In this document: positions 1 through 11,207 of the stretch, one piece after another
Layout: every line of letters begins with the position of its first letter
How positions within the stretch are numbered: the stretch's first letter is position 1
NCBI GenBank assembly: GCA_002110485.1
Contig: MOWL01000009.1
Coordinates: 1-64,000 of the forward strand
DNA: 64,000 nt
From: Emergomyces orientalis
Taxonomy: Eukaryota; Ascomycota; Eurotiomycetes; Onygenales; Ajellomycetaceae
Direction of reading: 5' to 3'
Notes under the pieces: generated by a model
Database searches by the model: none
What the model saw: the letters and a program-made list of their open reading frames with translations, nothing else
What the model was told of the DNA's origin: nothing
Program-made: the position numbers and the translations under genes

Positions 1-95
1 TTCAGCTCTGAATATCTAATTCAAAATGAAAACTGCTGGAAAGAGATAGTTCAAAAAGCTCTCTCTATTGAAGTTTCATGTGAAAAAGATGAGAA

Positions 96-830
96 ATGGG
101 AAAATTTGTATTACATAATATTTCAGTTGAAATCTTTGATCATGAAGAAGACATGATAAATTTGAAAGAAGAAATTGAAATATATATTTCAATTTCTTTG
201 AAAAAAACCCCAATTTGGCTCAATTCTTATGAGCAAAGACAAAGAAAATCAAAATGCTTCAGTTTTAATTACTACAAATACAATAGAACAGTCAAAACGA
301 CAGTATATTGTAATTGCAGGATTGAAAATGAAAGTATTTGAATTCAAAGATTCAAGAGAGAATATTAAATCTCAAATTCAATGCTCAAACTGTCAGAAAC
401 ATGGACACTTTGCAAATACTTGTAAAAGAAATTCTAAATGTCAGTTTTGTGTGCTTTAGATCACAAAACAAATGAACATTCTTGCAAACATGTAGAAAAA
501 TAGATGAAATCTGCAATCACACTGAAATCAAATGCAGTAATTGCTATGAAAAGCACACATCTATTTCAAAAATTGTATTTTCATTTTCAAGAAAAAGTCT
601 TTCAATAAAGATGTGAAATGGAGAAAAGAAACTCAAAATACAGAGAAAATAGATAAAACTACAAAAAGAAGAAATTCTCAAATGTCTATTTCTGAGTCAA
701 ATTCTTTTTCAAAAAATAGACAGATCTTTAAACCCTGTTACATCTATAAAAATGAGAGAAAAGAAAAATCTCATTTCTATGAAAGCAGTAGAAGTTCCAG
801 CTCTGAATACAGATAATAGATATAATCTAT
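96..830 (+). pseudogene. LINE-1 ORF1 (gag-like nucleic-acid-binding protein), broken
   Basis: Remnant of the LINE ORF1 protein, which in this family binds element RNA and forms the ribonucleoprotein. A CCHC zinc knuckle (C-X2-C-X4-H-X4-C, CSNCQKHGHFANTC) is encoded at about 388-424, with more Cys/His-rich sequence just after it in another frame (CQFC, then HKTNEHSC). A basic Ser/Lys-rich tail follows at 613-816. At least two frameshifts split the reading frame, and the N-terminus lies beyond the window start. Confidence 0.7.
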
Positions 831-929
831 TACCTGATTCAGAATAAAAGAAACACAGCTTCAATTTATTCCTTTTGTACATGTTTACTACACAAAATAA
901 TAAAAAAGAAGAAAAAAACTATCAAAAAT

Positions 930-3900
930 GCTTCAAAAATAACTTTTATTCAAAACAATGTTGATAGAAATAAAGATGCTATCTATTCATGCTTACAGAT
1001 AGGCTTTGAAGAGCAAACTGACTTCATTCTATTACAAGAGCCAAATTTTGATATAGACAACAAATTTATAATTTCTCATTCAAGCTATCACTGCTTTTTA
1101 CCAGAGAAATCAGATGTAAAAGCAAGAGTTGTGATATATATGCAAGAAAAAGATCAAGATTTCAATTCAATATAAAAAGTAATATATATATCTAATTCTG
1201 ATATTCTAGTTGGATATTATAGATACAAGAAATCAATTTGACAGTATTCAATTGATAAATATTTATAATGAAAAATCACTGAAGGTAAATGATAATTCAT
1301 GACAGTTGACAGAGAACTGCTGAATTTAAGTCCAGAAAAAAATGCTATTATATGTGGTGATTTCAATGCACATCATATATGGTGGAATTCTGAATGTGAT
1401 TATTCAATAAGATCAGAGAAAATAGTAGAGTGGGCTCTACAACATGAATTAGATATTATAAATGAAATTGATAGACAGACCTTCTTTAGAAACAACATAA
1501 TGAAGAAATCAATCATAGACTTAACCTTTCTATCAAAAAATTTGATTGAAAACAAGATCTATAATTGATTTATTAATTCAGAAGAAACATCAGGATCCGC
1601 TCATGAAGTTATTCAATTTAATATTGAAATTGATGAAAAGGAAACATGTGAGAATCCTCTACTATCAAATCAATATAATTTTGAAAAAGCTGAATGGTCT
1701 GAAATCAATAAGAGAATTGAAGATTTAAAATTTGAAAAAAAAGAAGAATTATCAAATTGGAATGAAAAGACAATAATAACAGATATAATGCTAGAAAGTA
1801 GAACTAATATAATAACTGAAATTATATTAGAAAGCATTAAAAACTTTATATCAAAGAAAAAGCTCTCAGAATTCTCAAAACCTTGGTGGTCAGAAGAAAT
1901 AACAGAAAAAAGAAAAAATCTAGCAAAAATAAAAAAAGAATGGAAAGAGAATATCATATCTTATGAAGAATATAAAAGAATAAGAAATGAATATTTCACA
2001 TTAATTAAAAAAGCTAAAACTAGCTGCTGGAATAAATTTCTTGAGAATGCACAGGGAAAAGAAATATTTAAAGCTTTTAAATATACAAAGTCTAAATCTG
2101 TTGCAAAGCTTCCATCTCTAAAATATAAAATAGAAAATGAGGAATATATTGCTCATTCTTTTGAACAAAAATGTCAGGCTTTTATGAAAATTCTATTTCA
2201 AAAACCACCTCAATCTGAACAATATAGTTCAATATGTGAATATATTGAAGATTCAAGATGGGCTTGGCCAGATCTATCTAGAAATGAACTTGAAACTGCT
2301 GTTTTTACAAGTTCTACAAAAACAGCTGCAGGACCTGATACTATAAATCATTTAATCATTCAAAAAGTCTTTCATTCTCTGAAAAATGAATTATTTGAAT
2401 TATTCTCTCAACTAATGAAGAATGGGTATCACCCTGAATGCTGGAGACAAGCAACTGGTATAGTTCTTGCAAAACCAAATAGAAAAGCTACTATGCCAAA
2501 GTCTTATAGAATTATATCACTTTTGAATTGCTTGGGAAAAATTCTTGAAAAAATAATAGCAACAAGATTATCATATCTAGGCTCAATCACTGATTTATTA
2601 TATAATGATCAAATGGGTGGCAGAAAACAGAATTCTGCAATAGATACAGTTTTATCAATAATTCATGATATTCAAATGGCAAAAAATGAAGGCTTAGTTA
2701 CAACAGCTGCTTTTATTGATATAAAAGGTGCTTTTGATCATGTTTCAAAGAATAAGCTAATAATTATTCTTCAAGAGATGAAACTACCAAAAGCATTAAT
2801 AAAGTGGGTTATATGTTTTTCTGTCAAAAAGATATATTCAACTACTTTTTGACTCATTAAAGCAAGATATTACTGAAATTGAAATAGAAGTTCCTCAGGG
2901 GTCTCCAGTCTCACCAATTCTATTTGCTATATATACAAAAAATCTATTCAAAGATAGAGAAATGGAGATAGTGAGATCTTCTAGCTATGTTGATGATATA
3001 GGTCTGATTTTCAGCTCAAGAACAATAAAAGAAAATTGTGAAAATATTGAAAAAGCTGCGCAAGAGATATTTAATAGAGGAGATTTAAACCTAATTCAAT
3101 TTGATATGGAAAAAACTGAATTAATTCACTTTTTTTCAAAAAGATATGAAAAGGAAATAAGTTTAAATCTATTAAATCAAGAAATAAAGCCTAAATCAGT
3201 TGTAAGATGGCTAGGAATCTGGCTGGATTCAAAACTCAATTTTAAATCTCATATTCAAAAAAGAATGGCTCAAGCTGAAAGAGTTTTAAATAGTATAATA
3301 CAACTTTCTAATACTGAAAGGGGTTTATCATTTCAAGCTATGAGACAGCTATACATTGCATGTATAGCATCTATTTCTGATTATGGTGTTCAGATATGGT
3401 GGAAGAACCAGAAACACTTCATAGATAAGTTTCAAAAATTGCAGAATACAGCTTTAAGAAGAATTCTGGGAGCTTTCAAAACCTCTCCATGTAGAGCTAT
3501 GGAAATAGAAGCTTCTATATCACCTTCTGAAATAAGATTTGAGAAGATATGCAAGAATTATGCACTGAGAATCATGAAAATGCCAGATATTCATTCAATT
3601 AGAAAAAGAATATCTACATCTTATCCTCCAATTCAATCTGGAAATGACTTAGATTGGAATAGATATCTAGATTGGAATGAAAGTCAAGAAAATCAAGAAA
3701 ATGAGAGAAATAGAAAAAAAAATCCCTTCTCAACTATATAGAGTATGCTCAATGATTAAAAATGAGTTCTCCTCATTAAATATTGAAAAGATTGAACACA
3801 AAAAGCTATATTCATGGAAAGAAAAACTAGGCTCAATGATTTCAATTGAAATAAGCGCATTATCAAAACCAGAAGAAGCTGAGAATCATAGAAGAATAAT

Positions 3901-4849
3901 AGAGAAAATTGATTTTAAAAAGTCAATTCTAATCTATTCAGATGGTTCAATGAATGAAAATAAAGGCCTAGGAGCTGGAATAGCATATACAGAAGATAAT
4001 TACAAATATACATCAGATTCATGGAATATTGGAAATGAATGTGAAGTATTTGATGCTGAATTATATGCTATTATGAAAGCTTTTAAACTGATAGAAATAA
4101 AAGCTTCAAAAAGAAAAGGTATGAAAGAAGCATGGATTTTTTCAGATAGTCAAGCAGCTTTGAAAAGAATTCAAAAAAATGAAATTCATAATGATCAAAT
4201 GAATATAGAAGTAATTCTAAAGATATGCAAAAGAATTCAATTAAAATATAAGACAAAGATATATCTGAGCTGGGTTCCTGCTCATATAAATATACATGGA
4301 AATGAGCTTGCTGATGAAGCAGCAAAGAAAGGAACAGAACTAAATATTGCAAGTTCAAAAATAGTTTCATGGTCTTTTATTAAAAGAAAGATAAAAGAGA
4401 ATTGCTTAGAAAAATGGTATAAAATATGGGAAAAACAAAGAAAAAGTCCTCACTATCTTAGATTTGAAACTAAACCTAAATGAAAATCATGCTCTATTAA
4501 GTGCAAGAAGAAGCTTTTCTCCTCAATCATTCAATTGAAACTAGATCATGGCTATTTCAAATCTTATTTGAAAAGAATATCTGATATTGAAAGTGAAAAT
4601 TGTGAATATTGTGACTCTCTTGAAGACCCAGAACATATCTTAATGAATTGCTCATTAAATCAAGAACTTAGAGCTGAACAGAGATATAAATATAAGCTCA
4701 GAGAAATGAATATGAAACTACTATTTTCAACTGAAATAGGCAGTCAATATTTAATTGATTTTCTCAATGAAACTCAAATAGCTACTAGAAATCAATTCTA
4801 TTTCAAAGATGAAAATAAAATGAATGAGAATCTGAAATATTCTTTATAA
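930..4849 (+). pseudogene. LINE-1 ORF2: endonuclease, reverse transcriptase, RNase H
   Basis: Replication protein of the LINE. An AP-endonuclease domain comes first (GDFNAHHIWWN at about 1357-1390). The RT follows at about 2270-3250, with PQGSPVSPILF at about 2893 and the active-site box YVDD at 2986-2997. RNase H comes next (YSDGS near 3937, DAELYAIMKAF near 4054, SDSQAALKR near 4143, WVPAHINIHGNELADEAAKK near 4272). A C-terminal CX2C..H..C finger lies at about 4600-4660. Frameshifts sit in homopolymer runs near 1140, 2820 and 3715. Two in-frame TGA codons (1566-1568 and 4481-4483) fall at tryptophan positions; reading them as Trp keeps 1299-2820 and 3690-4849 open. It stops at TAA 4847-4849. 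Confidence 0.85.
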
Positions 4850-5062
4850 AAACTGCTAGATATTATATAATATCTCACTATTTCTTTTGTGTTAGAGTCT
4901 GTCTTTTATTTCCTTTGTATTCATGTCATGAGTTATTTTGTCTATCATTAATTTATTTTCTTTGTAATCACTTGAAAATTATATGAAAAAAAGAAAATAT
5001 AAATAATCTTCAAAGATATTTATAAATAAATAAATAAAAAAAAGAAAAATCAATTTGCTGAC

Positions 5063-5227
5063 TATTCTGGGCTGGAATTCAAGTATTGCAAGTGCTATTT
5101 GTTTGAAGAAAAAATGTATAGTAATTAGTATTAAAGTTAGAAAAATCCTGAGACTCTTTGAGTCTCAGGTAGATATCATAGTCTCTGACTGCATATATAT
5201 CTATAATTGAAGAATAATAATAATAAT
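5063..5227 (+). repeat. LINE-1 3' UTR end with conserved hairpin and (AAT)n tail
   Basis: The last part of LINE-1 resembles the 3' UTR of LINE-2 (5718-5870, minus strand) although they differ elsewhere. Both carry a 17-bp identical block (5063-5079; reverse complement at 5852-5868), then AAATCCT, a hairpin, an ATCATA..CTGA-TGCATAT box and a GAAG before the tail. The LINE-1 hairpin has a 10-bp stem (5147-5156 with 5160-5169) and a TTT loop; LINE-2 has a 6-bp stem of different sequence at 5779-5793. Such 3' hairpins are typical RT recognition structures in LINEs; that role here is inferred. Confidence 0.65.
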
Positions 5228-5717
5228 AGTTAAAGGTAAAAAAGCCTTTAAACCACCAAATTTTCTAAAATCTTGATTATCTGCTACTGAATGTATGATT
5301 GCACCAGCACCTAAAAATAAAAGTGCTTTATAAAAAGCATGATTTACTAAATGAAATAAAGCAATATTATATGATGATAGACCGATCGCTATAACCATCA
5401 TACCTAATTGGCTCATAGTAGAATAAGCTATAACTTTCTTAATATCTTGTTGAAATAAACCTATAACTGAACTAAATACAGTTGTTATAGCCCCTACTCA
5501 TAAACAAAGTAATAATACAGTAGAACTGTATTCTATTAAAGGTGAAGATCTCATTAATAAATATACACCAGCTGTAACCATTGTCGCAGCGTGGATTAAA
5601 GCAGATACTGGTGTAGGTCCTTCCATAGCTTGGGGCAATCAAACGTGAAGACCTATCTGAGAACTTTTAGTCATAGCACCTATTAATAAACAAATACCAA
5701 TTAAAGTAATAATGTTA
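5228..5717 (-). pseudogene. nad5: Mitochondrial nad5 fragment in nuclear DNA, piece A (inverted)
   Basis: Reverse-complement copy of the middle of the nad5 copy at 9204-10699. On the minus strand it encodes SQLGMMVIAIGLSSYN and HLVNHAFYKALLFLGAGA, part of the proton-pumping Nad5 core. It is collinear with piece B (7986-8254): LINE-2 splits them and duplicated 11 bp (5707-5717). Its outer end is cut by the LINE-1 insertion at 5227/5228. Small differences from the other copy, such as AGTCATAG for AGCTATAG near 5669, show independent decay. Not expressible in the nucleus because Trp is TGA. Confidence 0.93.
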
Positions 5718-7985
5718 ATTTTTTTTTTTTTTTTTTTTCTTCCATTAAGGCATATGCAATCAGTGATTATGATGCCCACCTAGTATTACTAGGATTTATC
5801 ATGTAAACTATATCTAAATACATGTAACTTCTTGTCACTTGCCATTACAGTAATTCCAGCCCAGAATAAGAGACACATTCAAAAATAAAAGATGATACAA
5901 TTTAATACTAAGACATTTTTTTAAAAATAAACTCAAAGTTGAAGATAATACAAAGAAAATTAAAAGAATGAACTAATATAGAAAATTTCTCAAAGAATAT
6001 TTATAATAAATTGATTTAAATCATATTTATTATATATCTAGTTGTTGTTTTTTTTTCTTGTTGCAATATCTGTTTCTATGATATAATTTATTAAATATTT
6101 GATACCTGTTTCAGTTTGAAACAGAAATCTCATATTTATTTGATCTATATCATATTTTCTTTTCAAATCATTTCTAATAACAGAGTTTTTTAAGCAATTT
6201 ATCAATAAATGTTCTGAATCTTTCAAACAATCACATATATCACAGTTTTGAGGTCTCTCAATTCCAAATTTCTTAAAATAGGAGCCAAAGTATCCATGAC
6301 CAAGCTTCAATTGAATTATTGAAGAAAAGATTTTCTTTTTGCATTTAATAGAGCATGCTTTCCACTTTGGTTTTGTTTCAAAAACCAAGTATTTGATACT
6401 TAGTTTTTGTTTTTGAGTTTCTCAATTTAAATTCCAATCTTTTAAGCATTTCTCTTTTACTTTTCTTTTTATAAATGTTCAAGATATTTTCTGTTTTTTC
6501 ACTAACTCAATTTCTGTGCTCTTTTTTGCAGCTTCATCAGCTAGTTCATTTCCTTTTATATTCATATGAGCTGGGACCCAGTGCAAATGAATTTGTATAT
6601 CTTTTAATTTTCTTATTCTTTTAATCAATTGATATACAGTTTCAATATGTATTTGATTTTCTTGAATCTTGTTTTTTTGAAATCTTTTCAAAGCTGCTTG
6701 ACTGTCTGAATAAATCCATATCTCATTGATATCTGAATTTCTTGTCAATTGACTCATTGTCATTTTAAATGCTTGCATTATTGCATATACTTCTGCATCA
6801 AATACTTCCATTTCTTGACCCAGATTCCATGAATTGGTGAAGTATATATCTTTGTTTCTTGTATATGCTATGCCAGCTCCCAGATTATTTGAAGTATCAT
6901 TTTTTGATCCATCAGTATAGATAATCAGAGCATTATTTATAATTTCAAGCTGCTTTAAATGTCTTTCTTGCTCATTTTCTTTAGATAATTCACTAATATC
7001 TATATCAATCAATGAATTCAGAGACTTTTTCCATGAATATAGTTGTTCAAAATCTAATTCTTCCACATTTAAATGAGGAAGTTCGTCTTTGATCATTGAA
7101 CAAACTCTATATAACTGAGTTGAAATCTTTTTTACAGAATTTAGACTGGTTTCATTCCAATCTAAATATTTACTCCAGTTCAAATCAGTGCCTGTGTTCA
7201 TGGGAGGAAATGTGGGTGAAACTCTTTTTCTAATTATATGATTTTGATTTAATTTAATTATTCTCACTGAATAATTTCTGCACAGCTTGTCCAGTCTTAT
7301 TTTAGAAGAAGGAATTGAGGCTTCAATTTCCATAGCTTTTATAGAGGTGATTTTAAATGCTCCCAGCATTCTTCTTAAAGCTTTATTTTGCAGACTTTCA
7401 TATTTATTTAGAAAGTTTTTCTGATTTTTCCACCATATTTGTGCTCCATAGTCTGAGATTGAGGAAATGCAGGCAATATAAAGTTGTCTCATTGCTTGGA
7501 AAGATAGTCCTCTTTCTGTATTTGATAATCTTAAAATGTTATTAAGATTACTCTCTGCCTGGGCAAGTTTCTTTTGAATATGATAATTAAACTTCAGTTT
7601 TGAGTCTAGCCAAAATCCTAGCCATCTAACTGATTCTTTTGAATTAATTTGTTCATTTAGCAAGACTATGTGTTCATTTTTCTCATTTGACTTAGGAAAA
7701 AAGTGAATCAATTCAGTTTTATTCATATCAAACTGAATATAATTTTCATTTCCTTTTTGAATGATTTCTCTTGCTGCATTTTCAATTAATAAACAGTTTT
7801 CTTTTATTGTTTTTGAATGACATAATAATGCAATATCATCAATGTAGCTGGGTGTTCTCACTAGCTTTATTTCTCTGTTTTGAAATAATGTTCTTATATA
7901 TATCAAAAATAGAATGGGAGAGACTGGAGATCCCTGAGGGACTTCTATTTCAATTTTTGTTTCCTTTTGTTTTATTCCATCAAAA
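5718..7985 (-). mobile_element. LINE-2: 5'-truncated Tad-like LINE inserted in nad5 piece
   Basis: Minus-strand LINE of 2268 bp with a poly(A) tail (poly-T at about 5719-5740). It is bounded by an 11-bp direct repeat TAATAATGTTA at 5707-5717 and 7986-7996; removing the element restores continuous nad5 sequence. The 5' end is cut inside the RT domain, the usual result of incomplete target-primed reverse transcription. It is a sister of LINE-1, with the same domain order and related 3' UTR. Confidence 0.95.
6038..7985 (-). pseudogene. LINE-2 ORF2 C-terminal part: RT (partial), RNase H, zinc finger
   Basis: Open from the truncated 5' edge: PQGSPVSPILF, then active-site YIDD (normally YVDD/FADD), RNase H (YTDGSKN near 6920, DAEVYAIMQAFK, SDSQAALKRFQ, HWVPAHMNIKGNELADEAAKK) and a CDIC..H..C finger near 6190-6240. 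Two in-frame TGA codons (6479-6481 and 6422-6424) lie where LINE-1 has TGG Trp (SWSFIKRK and KIWEKQ). Conversely LINE-2 has TGG in FETKPKWK where LINE-1 has TGA. With TGA read as Trp the frame is unbroken to TAG at 6038-6040. Confidence 0.85.
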
Positions 7986-8254
7986 TAATAATGTTATTAT
8001 TTAAATATGGAGCTATGGAAAATATTGTTGAATAATTTATATTACCAAAAGATCATATAATTATAAACATATCTATCATTAAAAAACAATCTCCTACTCT
8101 ATTAGTTAAAAAAGCTGAAATAGAGCTTTGATTTGCAGCTATTCTAGTAAATCAAAAATTTATTAATAAGTATGAGCAAACTCCAACACCTTCTCAACCT
8201 AAAAACATCAATAAATAATTATTAGCTGTTACTAGAATAATCATCATAAAAGTG
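7986..8254 (-). pseudogene. nad5: Mitochondrial nad5 fragment, piece B (inverted)
   Basis: Continuation of the inverted nad5 copy across the LINE-2 insertion. It matches the reverse complement of about 9568-9832, including the stretch encoding NNYLLMFLGWEGVGVCSY. At about 8254/8255 it is fused directly to the forward cox2 fragment, a junction not expected in a working mitochondrial genome, so it marks end joining of mitochondrial pieces. Confidence 0.92.
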
Positions 8255-8854
8255 ATGATAGTTATAATAAAAACTTTTAAAGCGACAAAATCTGTAATAT
8301 CTCATAAATATATGAATCATGGAACATTAATAGAGTTAATTTGAACTATAACACCTGCAGTAATATTAATTCTTATTGCATTCCCTTCTTTTAAATTACT
8401 TTATTTAATGGATGAAGTAATGGATCCATCTTTAGTTATATATGGTGAAGGTCACCAATGATATTGAAGTTATCAATATCCGGATTTTACAAATGTAGAT
8501 AATGAATTTATAGAATTCGACTCTTATATAGTACCAGATGCTGATTTAGAAGAAGGTACATTAAGAATGTTAGAAGTAGATAATAGAGTAATTATACCTG
8601 AATTAACACACACAAGATTTGTAGTATCAGCTGCTGATGTTATACATTCTTTTGCCTGCCCTTCTTTAGGTATTAAGTGTGATGCATATCCAGGAAGATT
8701 AAATCAATCTTCTGTTTATTTAAACAGACAAGGAACTTATTTCGGACAATGTTCAGAAATTTGTGGTATATTACATAGTTCTATGCCTATAGCTATACAA
8801 TCTGTAAGTTTAAAAAAATTCTTACTTTGATTACGTGACCAAATGAGTGATTAA
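8255..8854 (+). pseudogene. cox2: Mitochondrial cox2, 5'-truncated nuclear copy
   Basis: Cytochrome c oxidase subunit 2, the CuA electron-entry subunit of complex IV, read with the mold mitochondrial code (TGA is Trp). Visible are the second membrane helix (TITPAVILILIAFPS), the aromatic GEGHQWYWSYQYPDF region and the CuA ligands in CSEICGILHSSM. It ends at TAA 8852-8854. The first 60-70 residues, including the first transmembrane helix, are missing because of the junction with inverted nad5. With TGA Trp codons it cannot be translated by nuclear rules. Confidence 0.93.
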
Positions 8855-8934
8855 TAAGATATATATATTATTAATAAAAGTAAAAAAAAAAATTTTTTTT
8901 TTATATACATAAATCTTATATGTGAAGCAATAAT

Positions 8935-9204
8935 ATGAATCTTTCATTAATATTATTTTTAATAGGAATCTTAGGTTTTGTTCTAAATAGAAAAAATATT
9001 ATATTAATGTTAATTTCTATTGAAATTATGTTATTGTCTATTACTTTTTTAATATTAATAAGTTCATTAAATTTTGATGATATTTTAGGTCAAACTTTTG
9101 CTATATATATTATAACTATTGCTGGTGCAGAATCTGCAATAGGTTTAGGTATATTAGTAGCTTTTTATAGATTAAGAGGTAGTATTGCAATACAATATTC
9201 ATAA
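8935..9204 (+). pseudogene. nad4L: Mitochondrial nad4L, complete nuclear copy
   Basis: NADH dehydrogenase subunit 4L, 89 residues, full length, hydrophobic with three membrane helices (MNLSLILFLIGILGFVLNRK at the start). The stop TAA shares its final A with the ATG of nad5, a classic fungal mitochondrial overlap, so this stretch was copied as a block from real mtDNA. It contains no TGA codon; it is classed as a nuclear copy because of its rearranged neighbours. Confidence 0.9.
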
Positions 9205-10699
9205 TGTATTTAGTTATTATTATTTTACCATTATTAGGTTCAATTTTTTCAGGTTTTTTTGGTAGAAATTTAGGAACTAAAGGAGCACAATTAATTACAT
9301 CTAGCTCTATTATAATAACAACTTTTTTTGCTTTATTAGCTTTTATAGAAGTAGGTTATAATAATATACCTGTAACTATAGATTTAATAAGATGAATAGA
9401 TTCAGAATCTCTTAATATTAATTGAGGTTTTTATTATGATAGTTTAACTGTTTCTATGTTAATACCAGTATTAATTGTTTCTAGTCTAGTTCACATATAT
9501 TCTACAGGTTATATGAGCCATGATCCACACAATCAAAGATTTTTTAGTTATTTAAGTTTATTCACTTTTATGATGATTATTCTAGTAACAGCTAATAATT
9601 ATTTATTGATGTTTTTAGGTTGAGAAGGTGTTGGAGTTTGCTCATACTTATTAATAAATTTTTGATTTACTAGAATAGCTGCAAATCAAAGCTCTATTTC
9701 AGCTTTTTTAACTAATAGAGTAGGATATTGTTTTTTAATGATAGGTATGTTTATAATTATATGATCTTTTGGTAATATAAATTATTCAACAATATTTTCC
9801 ATAGCTCCATATTTAAATAATAACATTATTACTTTAATTGGTATTTGTTTATTAATAGATGCTATAGCTAAAAGTTCTCAGATAGGTCTTCACGTTTGAT
9901 TGCCCCAAGCTATGGAAGGACCTACACCAGTATCTGCTTTAATCCACGCTGCGACAATGGTTACAGCTGGTGTATATTTATTAATGAGATCTTCACCTTT
10001 AATAGAATACAGTTCTACTGTATTATTACTTTGTTTATGAGTAGGGGCTATAACAACTGTATTTAGTTCAGTTATAGGTTTATTTCAACAAGATATTAAG
10101 AAAGTTATAGCTTATTCTACTATGAGCCAATTAGGTATGATGGTTATAGCGATCGGTCTATCATCATATAATATTGCTTTATTTCATTTAGTAAATCATG
10201 CTTTTTATAAAGCACTTTTATTTTTAGGTGCTGGTGCAATCATACATTCAGTAGCAGATAATCAAGATTTTAGAAAATTTGGTGGTTTAAAGGCTTTTTT
10301 ACCTTTAACTTATTCAGTTATGTTAATAGCTTCTTTAAGTTTAGCTGCTATTCCTTTTATGACCGGATTTTATTCTAAAGATTTTATTCTAGAATCTGCT
10401 TATGGTCAATTTTATTTATCTAGTATTATTGTCTATTTTTTAGCTACTATTGGTGCTATGTTTACTACACTATATTCAGTAAAAGTTTTATATTTAACTT
10501 TTTTAAGTAATCCTAATGGACCTTTAATTACTTATAAAAAAGCTGATCAAGGTGATTTATTTATTAATTTACCTTTAATTATATTAGCTATTTTTTCTAT
10601 TTTTTTTGGTTATTTAACTAAAGATTTGTTTATAGGTTTAGCTACTGATTTTTTTTCTGATAATAGTTTATTTATTCATCCTTTACATGAATGTAATTA
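9204..10699 (+). pseudogene. nad5: Mitochondrial nad5, 3'-truncated nuclear copy
   Basis: Nad5, the large antiporter-like membrane subunit of complex I. With TGA as Trp it reads about 498 residues from MYLVIIILPLLGSIFSGFFG through GWEGVGVCSYLLINFWFTR and HAATMVTAGVYLL to FIHPLHECN. Fungal Nad5 is usually near 650 residues, so the C-terminal quarter (amphipathic helix HL and final helix) is missing. The break at about 10697 joins to a piece of nad3. A central part is also present inverted at 5228-8254, so nad5 was captured twice. Confidence 0.93.
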
Positions 10700-10760
10700 A
10701 AAATAGAAAGTAAACAAATGAATAGTTTGACACATGATTGAAAAACTAAAAAAATGGAAT
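10697..10760 (+). pseudogene. nad3: Mitochondrial nad3 3' fragment (second copy)
   Basis: About 60 bp identical to 18557-18616, encoding ALKIESKQMNSLTHDWKTKKM, the C-terminal end of Nad3 as it appears at 18466-18650. It is joined upstream to truncated nad5 and downstream, with a deletion, to the trnC/nad1 leader block. It shows that this part of mtDNA was integrated at least twice. Confidence 0.75.
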
Positions 10761-11061
10761 GAATCTGTGTTTTGACTGCAAATTAAAATTTAGAGATTCA
10801 ATTTCTCCTGGCTCCTATAATATTTTAATAATCTAGTTCTAATTTAATTAGTAGTAGATGTTTATTTAATATTTAATAAAAATAAAAAATATTTATTATA
10901 TTCATTTTTTTAATTATAATTTGAAAGTTTATTTTAACATAACTTAAAAAAAAAAATTTTGTTTTTTTTTATTTGTTAGAATATTTCATTAAGTTATTCT
11001 ATTTTATATATAATATGACATATTTAATATCAATTATAGAGGGTATATTAGTTATAGTTCT
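10761..11061 (+). pseudogene. Duplicate trnC 3' part, spacer and first 47 nt of nad1
   Basis: Near-identical to 18737-19039: the 3' two-thirds of tRNA-Cys (anticodon GCA in CTGCAAA), the AT-rich leader and the start of nad1 (ATG at 11015, MTYLISIIEGILVIV). It differs from the other copy at a few sites, for example T-loop TTCAA here against TTTGA there. At 11061 it switches directly into an inverted copy of its own first part. Confidence 0.8.
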
Positions 11062-11167
11062 TAAATAAACATCTACTACTAATTAAATTAGAACTAGATT
11101 ATTAAAATATTATAGAAGCCAGGAGAAATCGAATCTCTAAATTTTAATTTGCAGTCAAAACACAGAT
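10763..11167. repeat. 107-bp inverted repeat from opposed mitochondrial fragments
   Basis: The arms 10763-10869 and 11061-11167 are reverse complements with only a few mismatches, separated by about 190 bp. Both are the trnC 3' part plus the nad1 leader. It arose from joining two copies head to head during integration, not from a transposon; neither end has a target duplication. Confidence 0.85.
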
Positions 11168-11195
11168 CCGCTCGACCAATTGAGCTTTTCGAGCT
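11114..11195 (-). pseudogene. Chimeric mitochondrial tRNA: trnF 5' part fused to trnC 3' part
   Basis: On the minus strand a plausible trnF 5' half (D-arm GCTC-AATTGGTC-GAGC) runs into the tRNA-Cys anticodon arm (TTTGA-CTGCAAA-TTAAA) and T-arm. The two share ATCTGTG at the junction, so microhomology joining is likely. The acceptor ends do not pair, so it cannot be a working tRNA. Assignment of the 5' half to Phe rests on its place after trnA and on D-arm form. Confidence 0.55.
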
Positions 11196-11207
11196 AAAAA
11201 AAAAATT

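Larger units (their letters stand above)
1..5227 (+). mobile_element. LINE-1: Tad-like non-LTR retrotransposon, 5' end outside window
   Basis: AT-rich non-LTR retrotransposon read left to right: zinc-knuckle ORF1, then an endonuclease/reverse transcriptase/RNase H ORF2, a 3' UTR of about 360 bp and an (AAT)n tail at 5211-5227. It enters an inverted nad5 fragment that starts at 5228. The 3' UTR carries a perfect hairpin (5147-5169) and a block at 5063-5079 that recurs in LINE-2. Breaks are mostly indels in A or T runs (near 1140, 2820 and 3715) plus in-frame TGA codons, so it looks young or poorly assembled rather than old. The target duplication cannot be checked because the 5' end lies outside. 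Confidence 0.9.
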
